Shown here piece by piece: positions 17,636 through 27,209 of a stretch of DNA of 64,000 bases (position 1 is its first letter; the number at the start of each line of letters is the position of its first letter). The position numbers and the translations under genes are program-made. The notes below the pieces were generated by a model. It did not search any database and was not told the DNA's origin. It worked only from the letters and a program-made list of their open reading frames with translations. The DNA comes from an uncultured Desulfobacter sp. (GTDB lineage Bacteria > Desulfobacterota > Desulfobacteria > Desulfobacterales > Desulfobacteraceae). The stretch spans positions 2,506,501-2,570,500 of the forward strand of contig NZ_OY761445.1 in NCBI RefSeq assembly GCF_963664415.1, written 5' to 3'.

Positions 17636-18229
17636 CTATTTCATTGGCGAAAGACTGTGGCTATCCCTGGTTTGGGTAGGAATTAAAAATCCGGCATCCT
17701 TATACAACGCATGTATTTTATCCAGATCTTGTTCCAAACTCTCTCCCGGATGAATTTTGCCCAGCCATCGGGTTCTTTTGCCATGGTTATCCAGATACCA
17801 GCAAATGATAGGGACATTCGCCCCCTTGGCGATATACCAGAACCCAGTCTTGATTGAGGACACCGACTTACGGGTGCCTTCGGGTACAAGAGCCACCACC
17901 AGATCCTCATGGTCTTCATATTTTCTAATCACATCATCCACAAATCCACGGGATTTGTTCCGCTTTACCGGAATTCCACCAAAACTTTTTAAAAAAATCG
18001 ACATGGGGAAAAAGAACCATTTGGATTTAATCAGCAATTTGGCATCAATTCCGGCAAGTTTGATATATGCTAAGGCCCGCACGGTATCCATGTTGGTTGT
18101 GTGGGGAAAACCAATGACCACACACCTTGATTCCCAATAGGGCGGCAGCGAATCATAAGTCCAGCCCATCCCTGCATAAACACACTTGCCTAAAACCCTG
18201 AACAAAAAAGACAAAGGGTCAATATTCAT
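17636..18229 (-). CDS. PlsC-like lysophospholipid acyltransferase
   Basis: This 197-residue protein has the acyltransferase HX4D catalytic motif (HTTNMD, about residues 43-48) and a VPEGTR acyl-acceptor motif (about residue 116). It most resembles the small 1-acyl-glycerol-phosphate acyltransferase-like family, which often acts on membrane lipids. AGAGGA precedes ATG 18229. It is separated from the glutamate synthase genes by 190 nt and is probably an independent unit. The true acyl acceptor is unknown. Confidence 0.8.
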   Translation of the reverse strand: MNIDPLSFLFRVLGKCVYAGMGWTYDSLPPYWESRCVVIGFPHTTNMDTVRALAYIKLAGIDAKLLIKSKWFFFPMSIFLKSFGGIPVKRNKSRGFVDDVIRKYEDHEDLVVALVPEGTRKSVSSIKTGFWYIAKGANVPIICWYLDNHGKRTRWLGKIHPGESLEQDLDKIHALYKDAGFLIPTQTRDSHSLSPMK

Positions 18230-18598
18230 AGAAGTCCTCTTTATTTTTCATCTTTTAATCCCCTTGAAAAAATCAATTCTCATCTATTTTTTCTTCTATG
18301 ATGTCACCTGGCTTTAAAGTGCATAACGCAACGTTTACACAACTCATCCACCCGTTATTCCTTACATCATTAATATAGTAGCCGATGTTAAATAATGCTT
18401 TTTATGAAGAATCGCAATACCGAAGAATTGTCAAAAGCTTAAAAAATACGGATACGATGTTTTAGTTTACATTAAAATTAACCCATGTTATTTTTCGAAA
18501 ATAAAAATTCCAACAAATCGTCAAGCAAAACGCAGTGCAGGTCGTTCACAAGTTCAAAATTCATTTTTTTCATAAGATCCTGTGCGAAGGAGAACACA

Positions 18599-20773
18599 AT
18601 GAAGCTGAAGATCGGGTCAAAAGTAAACAGTCTTATCATTTCCGCCGTGATATTAGTAGGAGGAGCAGCTTTAATCTTTTCCATATCCGCCTTAAAAGAT
18701 GAGGGTCAAATCGCTATTGAGAGATATGGCAATGATATGATGGACGTCAAAAAAAGGCATGTGAAAGACTTAGTCTTTTCTGCATACACGATAGCCAAAG
18801 CTAGGGTCGATGCGGCAAGGGATAAAAATGCCATCCGAAAAGCCTATGGCGATAATGTCAAGGCGGTAGTCAATCAAGCCATTTCCGTATTCGAAGCCAA
18901 CAATAATCCCGACGATTTAAGGTCCTTGGAAGAACGCCAGGCAGACGCGATCAAAGTGATCGACAAAATGCGTTGGGGCATAGACGGCAAGAACTATTTT
19001 TGGATTCAAGACATGACCGGACACATGGTCCATCACCCCCTAAGCAGCCATTTGAACGGCAAATCCCTTAGAAATTTTAAAGATCCCGATGGCGTAAAGC
19101 TCTTTGTTGAAATGGAGCGTCTTGCGAGAAAAGACGGCGACGGTTTTGTGGATTATAAATGGCCCAAGCCCGGCTTTAATAAACCCCAGGATAAAATTTC
19201 TTATGTCAAACTGTTTACGCCCTGGAATTGGATCATCGGTGCCGGTGTTTACCTTGAATTCACTGAGAAAGAGGCTCAACAGGATGCGCTCAGAAACATT
19301 GGATCCATCCGGTATGGAAAAAACAACCTTGGATATTTTTTCATTTATGACTCCAAGGGCACTTGTATCCTCATGCCCACCCGGCCCGAAGCGATAGGCA
19401 AGAATGAATGGGATTTAAAGGACAGCAAAGGGCTCTATATTATCCGTGAAATGGTAAAAAAAGCCGACACCAGCACCGATGGAGATTTTCTATCGTATTT
19501 TTACAACAAACCGGGGGGTAGTGAAAATATCAAAAAAATTTCCTATGTAAGAAAATTGCATGAATGGGACTGGTACATCGGTACCGGCACTTATACCGAT
19601 GAAGTAGACGCCGCAATTGCCAATGAGCAGGAGGAGATGGGACATAATGTAAAAACGGCAACTATAAAAATTCTATCCATTGTTCTGGGGATTATGGTGC
19701 TGTCTGTTATGGTCTCCTATTTTGTTGTAGCCAAAGGTATTGTGACGCCTTTACGCAATATAATAAATATGCTTAAAGATATCGCTTCAGGAGAAGGAGA
19801 TCTGACCAAACGGATTATAGACACCTCCGGTGACGAAACCCAGGAACTTGCCGAAGGATTTAATCGGTTCATTGAAAATATCCAAGACATGATTTCAAAA
19901 ATAAAGGCCGATACCGAAGAGCTTACACAAGCCTCCTCAGAGCTAACCGGTATTTCCGATCATTTAAATTCAGCTGCCGAAGAGACATCAGGCAGGGCAG
20001 ATTCAGTTACATCCGCATCGGAAAAAATGAGTTCAAATATGAATTCCATGTCTGCCGCCATGGAGCAGGCCGCCGGCAATATCAACATGGTTTCGGCCGC
20101 ATCAGAAGAGATGAATTCAACGATTTCCGAAATCGCCCATAATGCCGAAAAAGCCCGTAATATGACGACCGAGGCCGTTGGCCAGACAGAACATGCCAGC
20201 ACCCAGGTAGAAGATCTTGGTACGGCGGCCAAAGAGATATTTACCGTGGTAGATACCATTACCGAAATATCTTCCCAGGTTAACCTGCTCGCCCTGAACG
20301 CAACCATTGAGGCGGCCAGAGCCGGGGAAGCCGGTAAAGGATTTGCCGTTGTTGCCAATGAGATCAAGGATCTGGCAAACCAGACCGCCGATGCCTCCAG
20401 CAAAATTAAAGATCGCGTGACCGGTATCCAACAGTCCACCGAGGGTACCACCGCAGAGATCACGTCAATTGCAAAAGTGGTGGAAGACATCAATGAAATT
20501 GTATCAACCATTGCTGCCGCCGTTGAAGAACAGTCCGCAACCACCAATGAAATTGCCCAGAATATTTCCCAGGCATCTATTGGCATTTCAGAGGTCAATG
20601 AAAACATTTCCGAAGGATCCGTCATGGCACAAGGGGTATCACAAGATGTGGCGGAAGTTACCACTGCAGCCGCCCAGATTGTGGATGCCAGCCGGCAGGT
20701 AAAAAGCAAAGCAGGGGGGCTGTCGGGATTGGCGGAAACGCTTGCCCAGATGATGTCCAAATTCAAAGTCTAA
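18599..20773 (+). CDS. Methyl-accepting chemotaxis protein with tandem Cache sensor
   Basis: This is a 724-residue membrane chemoreceptor. TM1 lies near residues 10-28, TM2 near 355-378. Between them are two Cache-type modules, each with a W.W..G.G.Y pattern (WNWIIGAGVY, WDWYIGTGTY) and a YFWIQ/YFFIYD strand. A HAMP region follows TM2, and the signalling tip has EAARAGEAGKGFAVVANEI. ATG 18599 after AAGGAG is preferred over an in-frame start at 18485, which would put 38 non-membrane residues ahead of TM1. Cache pairs of this kind usually sense small organic acids; the ligand here is unknown. No che genes are adjacent. Confidence 0.93.
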   Translation: MKLKIGSKVNSLIISAVILVGGAALIFSISALKDEGQIAIERYGNDMMDVKKRHVKDLVFSAYTIAKARVDAARDKNAIRKAYGDNVKAVVNQAISVFEANNNPDDLRSLEERQADAIKVIDKMRWGIDGKNYFWIQDMTGHMVHHPLSSHLNGKSLRNFKDPDGVKLFVEMERLARKDGDGFVDYKWPKPGFNKPQDKISYVKLFTPWNWIIGAGVYLEFTEKEAQQDALRNIGSIRYGKNNLGYFFIYDSKGTCILMPTRPEAIGKNEWDLKDSKGLYIIREMVKKADTSTDGDFLSYFYNKPGGSENIKKISYVRKLHEWDWYIGTGTYTDEVDAAIANEQEEMGHNVKTATIKILSIVLGIMVLSVMVSYFVVAKGIVTPLRNIINMLKDIASGEGDLTKRIIDTSGDETQELAEGFNRFIENIQDMISKIKADTEELTQASSELTGISDHLNSAAEETSGRADSVTSASEKMSSNMNSMSAAMEQAAGNINMVSAASEEMNSTISEIAHNAEKARNMTTEAVGQTEHASTQVEDLGTAAKEIFTVVDTITEISSQVNLLALNATIEAARAGEAGKGFAVVANEIKDLANQTADASSKIKDRVTGIQQSTEGTTAEITSIAKVVEDINEIVSTIAAAVEEQSATTNEIAQNISQASIGISEVNENISEGSVMAQGVSQDVAEVTTAAAQIVDASRQVKSKAGGLSGLAETLAQMMSKFKV

Positions 20774-20913
20774 GCTCTTAATTGACATCAGTGCCTATTT
20801 TAACTTAAATTGTACATTTTGTCTTAGGGAACATAAAATTGACAGGCACAAATTCTATCCGGCAGACTGCCGGGTAACTGAAACCCAATAGAAACGAAAT
20901 AAGGAATCTACCT
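20774..20913. other. Leader region upstream of dapL
   Basis: There is no gene. GTGCCT (20801-20806) and AGGCAC (20841-20846) can pair at a distance, and a short hairpin CCGGCAG-ACTG-CCGGG lies near 20860-20875. No known riboswitch was recognised. Confidence 0.4.
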
Positions 20914-22140
20914 GTGATTACAGCCAATGAAAATTACAACAAACTGACGGCCTCGTATTTATTTGCGGATATAGCCAAACGGGTTCAAAACTACCAGGAC
21001 AACAATCCTGACAAAGATGTGATCCGCCTGGGCATCGGTGATGTCACCCTGCCCCTTCCCCCCGCAGTTGTCCAGGGATTCAAAAAGGGCGTGGATGAAA
21101 TGGCTGAGGATGCCACATTCAGAGGGTATGGTCCTGAACAGGGATATCTGTTTTTAAGGCAGGCCATAGCAGCCGTTGATTTCCAGTCCAGGGGGGCGGA
21201 TATTGACGCAGATGAGATTTTTGTATCCGACGGGGCCAAATGCGATACAGGCAATTTCCAGGAACTGTTCTCCAACGATATCACCATTGCCATTCCGGAT
21301 CCGGTCTATCCGGTGTACCTGGATACCAATGTCATGGCCGGCAGAACAGGCACGTTTAAGGACGGACGATACGAGGGCATCGTCTACATGGACTGCCTCA
21401 AAGAAAATGGGTTTATGCCGGATTTTCCAGATTCGCCGGTGGATTTGATCTATCTATGTTTTCCCAATAACCCCACAGGGTCTACGGCCACCCGGGATCA
21501 GCTTGCCGCCTGGGTGGATTACGCCCGGGACAATAAAGCCCTTATCCTGTTTGATGCGGCTTATGAAGCTTTTATCCGGGACGAAACCCTTCCCAGAAGC
21601 ATTTATGAAATTCCCGGTGCCAAAGAGGTGGCTGTGGAATTCAGAAGCCTTTCTAAAACAGCCGGTTTCACAGGCACCCGCTGCGGGTTTACAGTGGTGC
21701 CCAAGGCATGCATGATCTATACGGCTGACGGAGCCAAGGTGTCGTTACACGACATGTGGAACCGCCGGCAATCCACCAAATTCAACGGCGTCTCCTATCC
21801 GGTGCAAAAGGCTGCCGAGGCGGTTTACAGCCCTGAAGGCCAGGCCCAGATTAAAGCAAACATTGATTATTACCTGGCCAATGCCGGGGTGATCCGCCGG
21901 ACCATGACCGACCTTGGGTTTGACCATGTGGGCGGAGAAAACTCGCCATACATCTGGATCGACGGTAACGGCCGGGATTCCTGGGAATTTTTTGACCTGC
22001 TGCTGGATAAGGCAGGTGTGGTTTGCACCCCCGGCAAGGGTTTTGGCCGGTGTGGAGCGCAGTACATAAGAATTTCTGCGTTTAACAGTCCTGAAAATGT
22101 GGCCAAGGCCATGGCACGCTTAAAAGATGTTTTAAAATGA
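20914..22140 (+). CDS. dapL: LL-diaminopimelate aminotransferase
   Basis: DapL converts tetrahydrodipicolinate directly to LL-diaminopimelate, a one-step route for lysine and peptidoglycan. The 408-residue length is typical. The substrate and PLP segments are RLGIGDVTLPLP, DGAKCDTGNFQ, CFPNNPTGS, DAAYEAFIRD and SLSKTAGFTGTRCGF; the Lys in SLSK binds PLP. The start is GTG 20914 after AAGGAA. The stop overlaps the start of moeA (ATGA), so the two are cotranscribed. The DapL pathway is common in Desulfobacterota, plants and some anaerobes. Confidence 0.95.
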   Translation: MITANENYNKLTASYLFADIAKRVQNYQDNNPDKDVIRLGIGDVTLPLPPAVVQGFKKGVDEMAEDATFRGYGPEQGYLFLRQAIAAVDFQSRGADIDADEIFVSDGAKCDTGNFQELFSNDITIAIPDPVYPVYLDTNVMAGRTGTFKDGRYEGIVYMDCLKENGFMPDFPDSPVDLIYLCFPNNPTGSTATRDQLAAWVDYARDNKALILFDAAYEAFIRDETLPRSIYEIPGAKEVAVEFRSLSKTAGFTGTRCGFTVVPKACMIYTADGAKVSLHDMWNRRQSTKFNGVSYPVQKAAEAVYSPEGQAQIKANIDYYLANAGVIRRTMTDLGFDHVGGENSPYIWIDGNGRDSWEFFDLLLDKAGVVCTPGKGFGRCGAQYIRISAFNSPENVAKAMARLKDVLK

Positions 22141-23366
22141 CCGATTTTTTCAAAGTAAAACCCCTGGATGAAGTTCTGGGGATGGCACAACTTTTTGCCC
22201 CTGTGGGCATAGAGGAATTACACATCCATGATGGTTTTTCAAGGGTTCTTGCAAAGGATCTGGTTGCCGGCGAGGACCTGCCCGGATTCAGACGCTCCTG
22301 CATGGATGGGTATGCGGTAAACGCCCCGTCCACCTTTGGGGCATCGGAATCCGGCCCGGCATGGCTGACTATCAAGGGCTCTATCGCCATGGGGGATATT
22401 CCGGACTTTGAACTGGCCCCAGGGGAAGCGGCCCGGATCTCCACCGGAGGTATGCTGCCAAAGGGCGCGGACGCGGTTGTCATGGTGGAGCACACCGAGG
22501 CTGTGGACGAACAGTCCATTGAAGTATACAAATCCGTGGCCCCGCTGCAGCATGTTATTGATGAGACCGAGGATTTTCCAAAAGGACAGACCGTCATTGA
22601 AAAAGGCCGCTTGATGCGGCCCCAGGAAATCGGATTGGCCGCAGGATTGGGTCACACCCGAATCCATGCCTATAAGGTACCCAAAGTAGGCATCATCTCC
22701 ACCGGGGATGAAGTGATCCCTGTGGATAAGCCCCCTGCGCCCGGCAGGATACGCGATATTAATTCCTATTCTTTGTCTGCCCTGGTCACCCAGGCCGGCG
22801 GAGAACCTGTGCGGTACGGCATCGTAAAAGATGACCCCAAGGCGTTGGAATCAATATGTAAAAAAGCATTGGCACACACGGACATGGTGCTGCTTTCAGG
22901 CGGTTCCTCAGTGGGAACAAGAGACTATACGGTTGAGGTGCTGTCAGCCCTGCCGGATACCCAGATTCTGGTTCACGGTATTTCCGTAAGCCCGGGCAAG
23001 CCCACCATCCTGGCACGGTCGGGTCACACCCCCGTGTGGGGGCTGCCCGGCCAGGTGGTCTCGGCCATGGTGGTGTTCCAGGTGGTGGTGACGGCTTTCC
23101 TTCACAGGCTAAAAGGCGTGTCCCGGCCGATAGCCCAGGTAAAAACATCGGCCCGGTTGTCCCGGAACATCGCATCTTCCCAAGGCAGACGTGATTTTGT
23201 ACGGGTGGTGCTGGAAAACGATGGCCAGAATCTTGTGGCCCGCCCGATTCTTGGTAAGTCCGGTTTAATTCGGACCATGGTCCAGGCTGACGGGCTGCTT
23301 GAAATCGGTGAGCATGTTGAAGGCCTTGAAAAGGGCAGCATGGTAGATATCATTCTTTTAAATTAG
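22137..23366 (+). CDS. moeA: MoeA, molybdopterin molybdenumtransferase
   Basis: MoeA inserts molybdate into adenylated molybdopterin to give Moco. The 409-residue protein has the MoeA pattern: DLPGFRRSCMDGYAV near residues 47-61, GGMLPKGADAVVMVE, the MPT-binding LSGGSSVGTRDY and SPGKPTILAR. The C-terminal domain IV is present. It starts inside the dapL stop and is followed 10 nt later by a second moeA-type gene. It makes Mo cofactor for other enzymes rather than FeMo-co. Confidence 0.93.
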   Translation: MTDFFKVKPLDEVLGMAQLFAPVGIEELHIHDGFSRVLAKDLVAGEDLPGFRRSCMDGYAVNAPSTFGASESGPAWLTIKGSIAMGDIPDFELAPGEAARISTGGMLPKGADAVVMVEHTEAVDEQSIEVYKSVAPLQHVIDETEDFPKGQTVIEKGRLMRPQEIGLAAGLGHTRIHAYKVPKVGIISTGDEVIPVDKPPAPGRIRDINSYSLSALVTQAGGEPVRYGIVKDDPKALESICKKALAHTDMVLLSGGSSVGTRDYTVEVLSALPDTQILVHGISVSPGKPTILARSGHTPVWGLPGQVVSAMVVFQVVVTAFLHRLKGVSRPIAQVKTSARLSRNIASSQGRRDFVRVVLENDGQNLVARPILGKSGLIRTMVQADGLLEIGEHVEGLEKGSMVDIILLN

Positions 23367-23376
23367 AAAGACCCGT

Positions 23377-25311
23377 ATGGAAACAAAACGAAATGTTTAT
23401 TTGAGTATGGTGGGAATCGAACAGGCCCAGGATTGTCTGTTTGAAAATTTTGGTCATCTGGAAACAGGAATCGAGACCCTGGATGTGGTCCAGGCCCGTA
23501 ACAGGGTGTTGGCGGAACCGGCTGTAGCCGCGATCTCTTCGCCCAATTTTCACGCTTCAGCCATGGATGGGGTGGCTGTGGATGCCCAGACCACCTTTGG
23601 GGCAAGTGATGAAGCCCCAAAATCTTTGACTATTGGGAAAACCGCTTTTTGGGTGAATACCGGTCATGTGCTGCCCCGGGATACCAATGCCGTAATCATG
23701 ATTGAAAACCTCAATATTCTGGATGAAAACACCATTGAAATTGAGTCACCCGCATTCCCCTGGCAGCATGTCCGAAAAATGGGAGAGGATATCGTGGCCA
23801 CCCAGTTGCTTTTTCCCAGGGACCAAAAAATCAATGCCTATGCCATGGGTGCGCTCCTGTCCGGGGGGGTGTTCAAGGTATCAGTGAGAAAAAGACCCAG
23901 GGTTCTTATTATTCCAACAGGATCGGAACTTAAGCGCTGGCAGGATGTGACACCGGAGACCATGGAGTCAGGAGATGTGGTAGAGTCAAACGCCACCGTA
24001 TTGACGGCGCTGTGCGCCGATCATGGGGCGGATGCCACGGTAAATACCATGCTTGACGATGATCTTGAGACCATTCAGACGGCTGTATCCAATGGCGTGG
24101 ACCAGGGATACGACATGGTCATGATTCTGGGTGGTTCCTCTGCCGGATCCAAGGATTATTCAAAACCGGTGATTAAAAATTTAGGACAAGTTTATGTCCA
24201 CGGCGTGACAATGATGCCGGGCAAGCCCATGATGTTCGGCCGGATTAAAGAGACTCCGGTTTTCGGGATCCCCGGCTATCCGGTATCTGCCATCGTTGCC
24301 TTTGAAACCTTTGCAGGGCCTCTGCTGCTGAAGATGCAGCATCTGCCCCCTCTAAAACAGGATATCGTAGAAGTTTCTCCGGTCAGAAAAGTCGCATCAA
24401 AACTTGGGCAGGAAGAATTTTTAAGGGTGAAAATCGGCTCTGTTGACGGCCGACTCATGTCCTCCCAATTGCCCCGGGGGTCAGGAAGCATAACGACACT
24501 GACCGAAGCCGACGGTATTATACGAATTCCACAGCATGTGGAAGGCATTGAAGCCGGCGGTAAAATTAAGGCACACCTGCTTCGCTCTTTGCCATCCATC
24601 GAAAATACGGTGGTCATCACAGGCTCCCATGACAACACCCTTGACCTTCTGGCAGATCAAATCCGGTTGGAACATCCGGGCATGGGAATCTCTTCCAGCC
24701 ATGTGGGAAGTATGGGCGGTCTGATGGCCATTAAAAAGGGGGGGTGCCATATGGCTGGCTGCCACCTGCTGGACCCTGATGACGGCTCCTATAATGTTTC
24801 CTACTTGAAAAAATACCTGCCGGATGTACCGGTACGCCTGGTCAATCTGGTGATGCGCCAACAAGGCTTGATTCTGCCCAAAGGCAATCCGGACAATATA
24901 AAAGGACTTTCAGATATTGTTGAAAAAAAAATAGCCTTTATGAACCGCCAGCCGGGTTCGGGAACCCGAATTCTTTTTGACTTCAGCTTAAACGAAAATG
25001 GGCTGTCTGCCGCAGACATCCCAGGGTATGAAAATGAAGAATACACCCACATGTCTGTTGCGGTGGCCGTATTATCAGGCCGTGCCGGCGCCGGATTGGG
25101 TATCAAGGCCGCGGCACTGGCCCTAAAACTGGATTTTTTGCCTATTGTCACTGAATCCTACGATCTGGTCATCCCCGAAGTTTATTATAAACTGCCCAAA
25201 GTGCAGGCCCTTCTTAGCTCCATTCAATCTGATCAATTTAAACAACGGGTTATGGCATTAGGTGGATACGGAGTAGAGAACACCGGCCAGGAACTATTCT
25301 GTTCTATTTAA
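23377..25311 (+). CDS. MoeA-like protein fused to a periplasmic-binding-protein-like domain
   Basis: In this 644-residue fusion, residues about 1-405 are MoeA-like (SPNFHASAMDGVAV, LGGSSAGSKDYS, MPGKPMMFG). Residues about 410-640 form a PBP-like domain (ITGSHDNTLDLLADQI, SSHVGSMGGLMAIKKG, NRQPGSGTRILFD, AVLSGRAGAGLGIKA). Such fusions are usually annotated as molybdopterin biosynthesis proteins. The PBP part resembles the oxyanion-responsive domain of ModE-like or LysR-like proteins and may bind molybdate, tungstate or a cofactor. Paired MoeAs may separate Mo from W insertion; that is inference. Confidence 0.9.
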   Translation: METKRNVYLSMVGIEQAQDCLFENFGHLETGIETLDVVQARNRVLAEPAVAAISSPNFHASAMDGVAVDAQTTFGASDEAPKSLTIGKTAFWVNTGHVLPRDTNAVIMIENLNILDENTIEIESPAFPWQHVRKMGEDIVATQLLFPRDQKINAYAMGALLSGGVFKVSVRKRPRVLIIPTGSELKRWQDVTPETMESGDVVESNATVLTALCADHGADATVNTMLDDDLETIQTAVSNGVDQGYDMVMILGGSSAGSKDYSKPVIKNLGQVYVHGVTMMPGKPMMFGRIKETPVFGIPGYPVSAIVAFETFAGPLLLKMQHLPPLKQDIVEVSPVRKVASKLGQEEFLRVKIGSVDGRLMSSQLPRGSGSITTLTEADGIIRIPQHVEGIEAGGKIKAHLLRSLPSIENTVVITGSHDNTLDLLADQIRLEHPGMGISSSHVGSMGGLMAIKKGGCHMAGCHLLDPDDGSYNVSYLKKYLPDVPVRLVNLVMRQQGLILPKGNPDNIKGLSDIVEKKIAFMNRQPGSGTRILFDFSLNENGLSAADIPGYENEEYTHMSVAVAVLSGRAGAGLGIKAAALALKLDFLPIVTESYDLVIPEVYYKLPKVQALLSSIQSDQFKQRVMALGGYGVENTGQELFCSI

Positions 25312-25327
25312 AATCTGAATAATTGAA

Positions 25328-25391
25328 GGAGTTTGGACAAAAAATTGCCCAGATGCAACGCCGCAGGTGGGTGACTTTTTGTTCAAACACC
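25328..25391. repeat. Long hairpin-forming inverted repeat
   Basis: The arms at 25331-25351 and 25368-25388 form a 21-bp stem with three G-U pairs and one mismatch. GG/CC extend it beyond one further mismatch. The loop is GATGCAACGCCGCAGG. It starts 17 nt after the moeA-PBP stop. The A-rich and T-rich arms could make it a bidirectional 3' structure, but no T run follows. Confidence 0.7.
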
Positions 25392-25500
25392 ACTAAAAAA
25401 CAATAATCTAACACCCTTATAATCTCTCTTTAACCCTTGTCTGGTAAATATTTTCCTGTATTTTTCCTAAATTCTTTTGTCATGGAGGCAAATACAGAAA

Positions 25501-25923
25501 ATGACACAGGTTTCGCAAGTATCTTCAGACAGGTATTATCCTTTGGACAACGAGCCCTACATGAGTGAAGGGCAACTGACTTATTTTAAAGGCAAACTGA
25601 CACAGAGAAAGGATGAACTGCGCAACAGAATTTCTAAATCCATCAAAAAAATTAAAACCCTTGAAGCAGCCCAGGCCGATATCCTTGACCGAAGCAACTC
25701 ATACATTGACCTTGAACTTGAGGTCAAAAGTTTTAAGCGACATTCAGATATGATTGAACAGGTGGATCATGCGTTGGCGCGTATTGACGACGGCAGTTTC
25801 GGATATTGTGAACTGACCGGTGATAAGATTGGGCTGCGGCGACTGGAAGCGCTTCCTTTTGCCACTATGTCCATCAAAGCACTGGAAGAATTTGAATCAG
25901 ACCAGAGCGTATGTTTATCGTAA
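25501..25923 (+). CDS. DksA/TraR-family protein lacking the zinc ligands
   Basis: This 140-residue protein has a long coiled-coil N-terminal half (about residues 20-95) and the DksA C-terminal motif (GYCELTGDKIGLRRLEALP, then SIKALEEFE). DksA binds the RNA polymerase secondary channel and acts with ppGpp. Of the four zinc-finger cysteines only the first is kept; the others are Thr, Ser and Ala by position. It therefore resembles zinc-independent DksA paralogues. ATG 25501 follows GGAGG 12 nt upstream; an in-frame TTG at 25477 overlaps that site and is unlikely. Confidence 0.82.
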   Translation: MTQVSQVSSDRYYPLDNEPYMSEGQLTYFKGKLTQRKDELRNRISKSIKKIKTLEAAQADILDRSNSYIDLELEVKSFKRHSDMIEQVDHALARIDDGSFGYCELTGDKIGLRRLEALPFATMSIKALEEFESDQSVCLS

Positions 25924-25972
25924 ATTGAGACGTAATCGTGCGCTTCTAATTCAAGCACAATCAAAAAAAACA

Positions 25973-26010
25973 AAAAATCCCTGCCGAACCAATGTCCGGC
26001 AGGGATTTTT
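25973..26010. terminator. Bidirectional rho-independent terminator
   Basis: A perfect 14-bp stem (25973-25986 with 25997-26010) has a 10-nt loop; its ends are A5 and T5. It lies between the convergent dksA-like gene and the OmpA-like lipoprotein gene and can serve both. Confidence 0.9.
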
Positions 26011-26051
26011 ATTTACTTAAAATATGGCGTTTAACCGCTGAACCTCAAGGT

Positions 26052-27209
26052 TTAGTAGGGATGGATTTCAACCCTTCTGTTCAGGGAGCGGCCAAAGTCA
26101 GTGCTGTTCAAGGCAACCGGTTTATCAAAGCCAAAGCCCGTGGTGGCCAAACGGTTGCGGGCAATGCCTTTGTCAACCAGATAGTTCGCAACGGCATTGG
26201 CACGTCTCAGGGACAGGTCCATATTGTATTTTTTAGACCCGATATTATCCGTGTGTCCCTGAAGCTCAATACTCATGGCCGGGTTTTTCTCCAAAATTTC
26301 ATACACGGCATCAAGCTGAGCAAAGGTTTCTGGTTTGATGACAGCTTTGTCAAAATCAAACAATACATTGTCAAGCACCCAGCAGCCAACTGCATTTACT
26401 TTTGCACCCACAGGTGTTCCGGGGCACTGATCATCGGGATCAAGGACGCCGTCACCGTCACTGTCCATGGGAGAAGGTGCAGGAGCAGCAGGGACATCAG
26501 CTTCTGCCAGGAATACATTTTCAACGAATGCGCCCATGCCCTCAGTACTCATAAGTTCCTTGGCGTTTACCAGATTTGCGCAACCGCCAATCTCAGCAAT
26601 CTGAGAAAGGAATGCAGTTCCTTCTTCAGCGGCGCCTACCTGAATGGGGTAAAAGCAAATCGCATCGCCATACTGCTCCTTAACAGCCTGGGCCTGGGCA
26701 GTGTCCCCTTCCATGTCCAAACCGTCGGAAATGATAATAACAGCAGTTTTTCCGGGAAGGCTTTCAAGATCAGCACCCATGGCAGTCATGGCTGACCCAA
26801 GCGGACTGTATCCGCCGGCCTTTGAAACTTCAGCAAGTTTTTCAGCCAAGGCGGCTGAGTTATAATTTTCCATGCCGTAAAACAATTCGGTTTCGTTTTT
26901 AGATATGGAATCGGCATGTCCAAACGTTCTCAAACCGGCAGTCTGTCCGAGTTCAGGAATGGTCATGTTCATTTGTTCTGCAACCGCTTTGCCGATCATG
27001 AATTTTGGGTTGCCCATACAGTCATCTTCCATGGAGCTGGAGGCATCCAGTATAATGACAAAATTAGCCACTTTAGATTGATACATGGAGGCATCAAACT
27101 GTTTAGCGGAAAATGAAGGGAGCCCGGCAGGTTCCTTCGCCGCACACCCAAACAGGAAGAGGAATGCGGTGAGAATTAAAACGGCTTGCATGAAACGTTT
27201 CTTTTTCAT
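26052..27209 (-). CDS. vWA-OmpA lipoprotein
   Basis: This is a 385-residue outer-membrane-type lipoprotein. The signal peptide ends in the lipobox LFGC (Cys about residue 22). A von Willebrand A domain follows, with the MIDAS motif DASSS near residue 55 and a later IIISDGLD. A short Asp-rich TSP3-like segment (DSDGDGVLDPDD) links to a C-terminal OmpA peptidoglycan-binding domain (LQGHTDNIGSKKYNMDLS, RRANAV). It likely tethers a vWA module between outer membrane and cell wall. ATG 27209 after AAGGAG is preferred over 27314. Confidence 0.88.
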   Translation of the reverse strand: MKKKRFMQAVLILTAFLFLFGCAAKEPAGLPSFSAKQFDASMYQSKVANFVIILDASSSMEDDCMGNPKFMIGKAVAEQMNMTIPELGQTAGLRTFGHADSISKNETELFYGMENYNSAALAEKLAEVSKAGGYSPLGSAMTAMGADLESLPGKTAVIIISDGLDMEGDTAQAQAVKEQYGDAICFYPIQVGAAEEGTAFLSQIAEIGGCANLVNAKELMSTEGMGAFVENVFLAEADVPAAPAPSPMDSDGDGVLDPDDQCPGTPVGAKVNAVGCWVLDNVLFDFDKAVIKPETFAQLDAVYEILEKNPAMSIELQGHTDNIGSKKYNMDLSLRRANAVANYLVDKGIARNRLATTGFGFDKPVALNSTDFGRSLNRRVEIHPY

